Shown here: piece after piece, positions 6,613-9,213 of the stretch
How positions within the stretch are numbered: the first letter of the stretch is position 1
Layout: every line of letters begins with the position of its first letter
Assembly (NCBI GenBank): GCA_003651045.1
Contig: QMTJ01000028.1
Span: forward strand, 1 to 9,213
Source of the DNA: Thermoplasmata archaeon
GTDB taxonomy: Archaea; Thermoplasmatota; E2; DHVEG-1
DNA length: 9,213 nt
Reading direction: 5' to 3'
Notes under the pieces: generated by a model
The model's input: only the letters and a program-made list of their open reading frames with translations
What the model was told of the DNA's origin: nothing
Database searches by the model: none
Position numbers and translations under genes: made by a program

Positions 6613-7995
6613 TTATTTTGATTTTAAATATTCATCTATTGCTCGTGCAGCGCGTTTACCCGCGCCCATTGCGAGTATTACTGTCGCAGCACCAGTAGCG
6701 ATATCTCCTCCTGCGAAAACACCAGGTATGTTTGTACGGCCGTTTTCATCTGTTACAATATTACCATGTTTACCTACCTTGAGGTTTTTCATAGTTTGGG
6801 ATATTAATGGGTTAGGGCTCTGACCTATAGCAATCAAGGCTGTATCAATATCAAGTGTAAACTCAGAACCTGGTATTGGGACAGGTCTACAACGACCGGT
6901 TTCATCTGGTTCGCCGAGTTTCATTTTTATACATTTCACGGCTTTTAAAACTCCTTTTTCGTCACCAATGAATTCAACAGGGTTTGTGAGTAGTTTAAAC
7001 TCTATACCTTCTTCTTTTGCGTGTTCGATTTCTTCAGCACGTGCTGGCATCTCCTTCTCTGAACGTCTGTATATTATGAGTGATTTTTTTGCACCAAGTC
7101 GTAGAGCAGTACGCGCGCAGTCCATAGCTACGTTACCAGCACCAAATGTTGCAACGGTTTTACCAATTTTTATAGGTGTATCATACTCGGGGAACAAATA
7201 TGCTTTCATCATATTCACACGTGTGAGGAACTCGTTTGCAGAGTATACTCCATTAAGGTTTTCACCAGGGATATTTAGGAAACGTGGTAAACCTGCACCA
7301 GTGCCAATAAAAACAGCATCATACTCTCGCCTTAACTCCTCGATAGTGATTGTTTTACCAACTACAATATCATATTTTATCTCTACACCTAGTTTTTCTA
7401 TATAGTCAACCTCTGATTTAACGATCTCCTTAGGTAATCTAAACTCTGGTATACCATACATCAGTACACCACCAGGTGCATGAAGTGCTTCAAAAATAGT
7501 GACACTATGACCCATTTTAGCTAGATCTCCAGCGCATGTGAGACCAGCAGGTCCTGCTCCTATTATTGCAACTTTTTTACCAGTAGATTCAGGTATCTTA
7601 GGTGGTTTAACACCTTTCATTCGTTCATAATCAGCAAGAAAACGTTCAAGACGCCCTATTGCCACTGGCTCACCGACTTTCAAAAGAGTGCACTGCCCTT
7701 CACACTGATTTTCATATGGGCAAACACGTCCACAAACAGCAGGAAGACTTGTTTTTGTTTTTAAAACCTCAACAGCTTTATCAAAATCCCCCTCAGCTAT
7801 CTTTTTTATAAAATCAGGTATATCAATCTCAACAGGGCAACCCTTTGTACAGGGACGGTTTTTACATTGAAGACAACGTTTTGCTTCCTCAACTGCAACC
7901 TCTACAGGGTACCCTAATGGAACTTCGTTAAAGTTATGTATACGCTCCTCTGGTGGTTGCTCAGGCATCTTATGTTTCTCTTTTTTAACACCCAT
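6613..7995 (-). CDS. gltA: NADPH-binding flavoprotein subunit, NfnB / GltA (glutamate synthase small-subunit-like)
   Basis: This 460-residue protein has the complete architecture of the glutamate synthase beta-subunit/NfnB family. An N-terminal Fe-S domain carries CLQCKNRPCTKGCP (Cys41, 44, 49, 53) and CGRVCPYENQCEGQC (Cys88, 92, 98, 102) for two [4Fe-4S] clusters. The first Rossmann motif, VAIIGAGPAGLTCAGDLAKM (142-161), binds FAD. The second, VATFGAGNVAMDCARTALRL (281-300) followed by YRRSEKEMPAR, binds NADPH. The C-terminal GVFAGGDIATGAATVILAM is the FAD-closing motif. With the adjacent NfnA-like subunit it should form an NADH-dependent reduced ferredoxin:NADP+ oxidoreductase (electron bifurcation), or the related sulfide dehydrogenase (SudAB) activity. 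Sequence alone does not separate these. No large glutamate synthase subunit gene is present here, so the glutamate synthase name is likely a misnomer. It begins 3 nt after the nfnA stop. Confidence 0.92.
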   Translation of the reverse strand: MGVKKEKHKMPEQPPEERIHNFNEVPLGYPVEVAVEEAKRCLQCKNRPCTKGCPVEIDIPDFIKKIAEGDFDKAVEVLKTKTSLPAVCGRVCPYENQCEGQCTLLKVGEPVAIGRLERFLADYERMKGVKPPKIPESTGKKVAIIGAGPAGLTCAGDLAKMGHSVTIFEALHAPGGVLMYGIPEFRLPKEIVKSEVDYIEKLGVEIKYDIVVGKTITIEELRREYDAVFIGTGAGLPRFLNIPGENLNGVYSANEFLTRVNMMKAYLFPEYDTPIKIGKTVATFGAGNVAMDCARTALRLGAKKSLIIYRRSEKEMPARAEEIEHAKEEGIEFKLLTNPVEFIGDEKGVLKAVKCIKMKLGEPDETGRCRPVPIPGSEFTLDIDTALIAIGQSPNPLISQTMKNLKVGKHGNIVTDENGRTNIPGVFAGGDIATGAATVILAMGAGKRAARAIDEYLKSK

Positions 7996-7998
7996 AAT

Positions 7999-8829
7999 TT
8001 ATATTCCCCTCCGTTCTAAAAGTTTACAAGCATGCTTTTCTTCTTCAACAAAACGCTGGTTACGGAGCATAAGATTATCAAAATCAACCAAATGCCCATC
8101 GAACTCTGGTCCATCGACACAGGCAAACTTGGTTTCACCTCCCACAGAGACACGGCAGCTGCCGCACATACCTGTACCATCAACCATGATAGGGTTCAAA
8201 CTCACAACTGTTCTAATACCATATTTCCGAGTAAGATCAGATACAACTTTCATCATAATAACAGGACCCACAGCCCACACTACGTCGATTTTTTTACCAG
8301 CATCAATAAGCTTTTGTAATACATCACTAACAAAACCCTTAACCCCTTTAGACCCGTCATCTGTACAAATATGAATTTCATCACTAAACCTTTCAATTTC
8401 TTCTTCCAGCATTAAGAGACTTTTATTACGCGCCCCAAGGATACTAATAACATAGTTACCTGCTTTCTTTAACTCTCTCACAATAGGATACAACGGTGCT
8501 ATACCTACACCACCACCAACCATAACAACAGTGCCAAATTTTTCAATCTCAGAAGGTTGACCCAGAGGACCGACAAAATTTAATATTTTATCACCGGCTT
8601 CCATCGTTCCAAGTTGTTTTGTAGTTTTACCAACTTCCATAAAAATAATAGTAACAGTCCCTTTTTTTCTATCATAATCAGCAATAGTTAGAGGGATACG
8701 TTCACCTTTTTCATCGATACGAAGCATAACAAACTGTCCAGCTTTTGCTTTTTCTGCAACCAATGGCGCATGTATTCTCATTAGTTTGACATTCTCTGAT
8801 AATGTTTTTTTTTCTAATATTTCATACAT
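7999..8829 (-). CDS. nfnA: Ferredoxin-NAD(P)+ reductase-type subunit, NfnA / SudB-like
   Basis: A 276-residue flavoprotein of the FNR/dihydroorotate dehydrogenase electron-transfer (PyrK) family. ERIPLTIAD (about 43-51) is the FAD-binding R-x-P-L-T motif, and VGGGVGIAPLYPIVREL is the NAD(P)-binding glycine motif. Near the C-terminus DGTGMCGSCRV..C supplies Asp217, Cys222, Cys225 and Cys237, matching the unusual Asp/Cys3 ligand set described for the NfnA [2Fe-2S] cluster. VDGPEFDGHLVDFD is the family's C-terminal signature. It is promoter-proximal in a two-gene operon with NfnB/GltA. I chose the ATG at 8829, giving MYEILEK; a GTG at 8838 in the same frame would add three residues, but the nearby AGGGA would be only 4-5 nt from it. 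PyrK is an alternative name, but the partner flavoprotein and the absence of pyrD argue for NfnA. Confidence 0.92.
   Translation of the reverse strand: MYEILEKKTLSENVKLMRIHAPLVAEKAKAGQFVMLRIDEKGERIPLTIADYDRKKGTVTIIFMEVGKTTKQLGTMEAGDKILNFVGPLGQPSEIEKFGTVVMVGGGVGIAPLYPIVRELKKAGNYVISILGARNKSLLMLEEEIERFSDEIHICTDDGSKGVKGFVSDVLQKLIDAGKKIDVVWAVGPVIMMKVVSDLTRKYGIRTVVSLNPIMVDGTGMCGSCRVSVGGETKFACVDGPEFDGHLVDFDNLMLRNQRFVEEEKHACKLLERRGI
8006..8012 (-). promoter_or_regulatory. Internal ribosome binding site of nfnB/gltA
   Basis: On the minus strand GGAGGGG lies within the last codons of nfnA and ends 10 nt before the ATG at 7995. With the 3-nt intergenic gap this indicates one mRNA and probable translational coupling of the two subunits. 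Confidence 0.7.
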
Positions 8830-8850
8830 AAGAAACACATCTTCCCTGTT

Positions 8851-8858
8851 TTTTAAAT
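8851..8858 (-). promoter_or_regulatory. Candidate proximal TATA box of nfnA (leaderless start)
   Basis: The minus strand reads ATTTAAAA, centred about 26 nt before the ATG at 8829. This is the right distance for a leaderless transcript beginning at that ATG, which would fit the poorly placed AGGGA upstream of nfnA. Confidence 0.35.
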
Positions 8859-8879
8859 TGGCGTATGCTCAATACCTGT

Positions 8880-8918
8880 AACAAAGGATTTATTTAAAAC
8901 TTTATTATGGAACAAAGG
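8880..8918. repeat. Direct repeat AACAAAGG flanking the distal TATA element
   Basis: AACAAAGG occurs at 8880-8887 and again at 8911-8918, a 31-bp offset (about three helical turns) bracketing the AT-rich TATA candidate. It could be a pair of sites for a regulator of the nfn operon; an 8-mer pair in AT-rich DNA may be chance. Confidence 0.3.
8889..8899 (-). promoter_or_regulatory. Candidate distal TATA box of nfnA
   Basis: The minus strand reads TTTTAAATAAA, a better TATA match than the proximal element, about 65 nt before the nfnA ATG. It would start transcription near 8867 with a leader of about 38 nt. It reads TATA-like on the plus strand too, but no convincing plus-strand gene follows. 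Confidence 0.4.
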
Positions 8919-9042
8919 GAAAACATAAGGAGTGTTATTTCTAAAGTTAGATATACACGTGTTGCCCCCAGAAGCTGTGTTTTTACAAGAGATTTATGGT
9001 CTTTTAGGCTTTTTTAGTGGTTGTCAACTTAAAAAATTAATA

Positions 9043-9093
9043 TGATAGCACCCATATACCCTCCTAGGATAAAATATGGGAGTGATGCTATCA
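9043..9093. repeat. Bulged 15-bp stem-loop
   Basis: TGATAGCA (9043-9050) pairs exactly with TGCTATCA (9086-9093), and CCCATAT (9051-9057) with ATATGGG (9074-9080). The 3' side has a 5-nt AGTGA bulge and the loop is 16 nt, containing the palindrome TCCTAGGA. No T tract directly follows, so it is not an obvious terminator. It could be a structured RNA element, a mobile-element end or an untranslated regulatory hairpin. Confidence 0.6.
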
Positions 9094-9213
9094 CATATAA
9101 TGAAAGTTTTAGAAACTAAAAATGTTTTTGAAAGAAATTATAAAAGAGTTAAGCACACAGACTCTTGGAATATTATTGTATCATCATGGTTTTTTTCTTA
9201 GAGATTGTAAAAA

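Larger units (their letters stand above)
8830..9213. other. Right-edge region without a convincing gene
   Basis: These 384 bases hold the nfnA promoter elements, the direct repeat, the stem-loop and only very short plus-strand reading frames: 8907-9017 (36 aa, basic), 8932-9045 (37 aa, GTG start abutting AAGGAG) and 9100-9201 (33 aa, start MKVLETKNVFERNYKR). None has a well-placed ribosome binding site or a recognisable motif, and the first two overlap in different frames, as a degraded gene might. The minus strand is stop-rich. I see no tRNA, rRNA or CRISPR repeat. Confidence 0.5.

Noticed and set aside
6968..7405. 145-residue plus-strand open frame inside nfnB/gltA
   Set aside because: It is antisense to the FAD/NADPH domains with all their motifs intact, and its translation shows no family features. 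It is a shadow frame.
8032..8374. Two overlapping plus-strand frames (95 and 81 residues) within nfnA
   Set aside because: Both are antisense to the [2Fe-2S] and NAD-binding regions of NfnA and have no start signals.
9029..9055. Minus-strand 8-codon frame (MGAIILIF) preceded by GGAGG at 9060-9064
   Set aside because: The ribosome-binding-like sequence coincides with the stem-loop, the spacing is only 4 nt and the product is too short to support as a gene or leader peptide.
1..9213. CRISPR array, tRNA/rRNA genes, transposase, defence or toxin-antitoxin system
   Set aside because: I looked for regularly spaced repeats, tRNA-like cloverleaf sequence, transposase motifs and paired small genes on both strands and saw none.

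Overview
The window looks like a piece of an AT-rich archaeal chromosome. The evidence is an Alba chromatin protein gene, BRE/TATA-type promoters in place of bacterial -35/-10 boxes, GGAGG ribosome binding sites, oligo-T terminators, and a peptide-fermenter style 2-oxoacid:ferredoxin oxidoreductase. A euryarchaeal-grade anaerobe is likely. The large secreted beta-domain protein would fit the Thermoplasmatota of anoxic sediments, but that lineage call is inference and cannot be settled here.

Layout, left to right. (1) Bases 1-1015, minus strand: the N-terminal 338 residues of indolepyruvate:ferredoxin oxidoreductase alpha subunit (IorA), cut by the window edge. (2) Bases 1016-1236: a divergent promoter region. 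(3) Bases 1237-1533, plus: Alba. (4) Bases 1534-1751: a long near-perfect inverted repeat, then T-rich terminator sequence and the promoter of the next gene. (5) Bases 1752-3380, plus: CTP synthase (PyrG), complete with all catalytic residues visible. (6) Bases 3381-3632: terminators, an inverted repeat around a TATA-like box, and a perfect 24-bp palindrome. (7) Bases 3633-6503, plus: a 956-residue exported multidomain protein with ASH, Fn3-like, PKD and Kre9-like modules and a central module I do not recognise. (8) Bases 6613-8829, minus: an nfnA-nfnB/gltA operon convergent with the exported-protein gene. (9) Bases 8830-9213: promoter elements of that operon, a bulged stem-loop, and no convincing gene.

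Two loci share ferredoxin chemistry. IorA makes reduced ferredoxin from aryl-pyruvates, and the NfnAB-type pair moves electrons between ferredoxin, NADH and NADPH. They sit about 5.6 kb apart on the same strand, so any link is metabolic and not operonic. PyrG and Alba are housekeeping genes, each apparently with its own promoter.

No complete new system (defence, mobile or biosynthetic cluster) is visible. The items most worth a second look are the unrecognised module of the exported protein, the symmetric DNA elements in front of that gene, the three-segment fold-back downstream of alba, and the stem-loop near the right edge.
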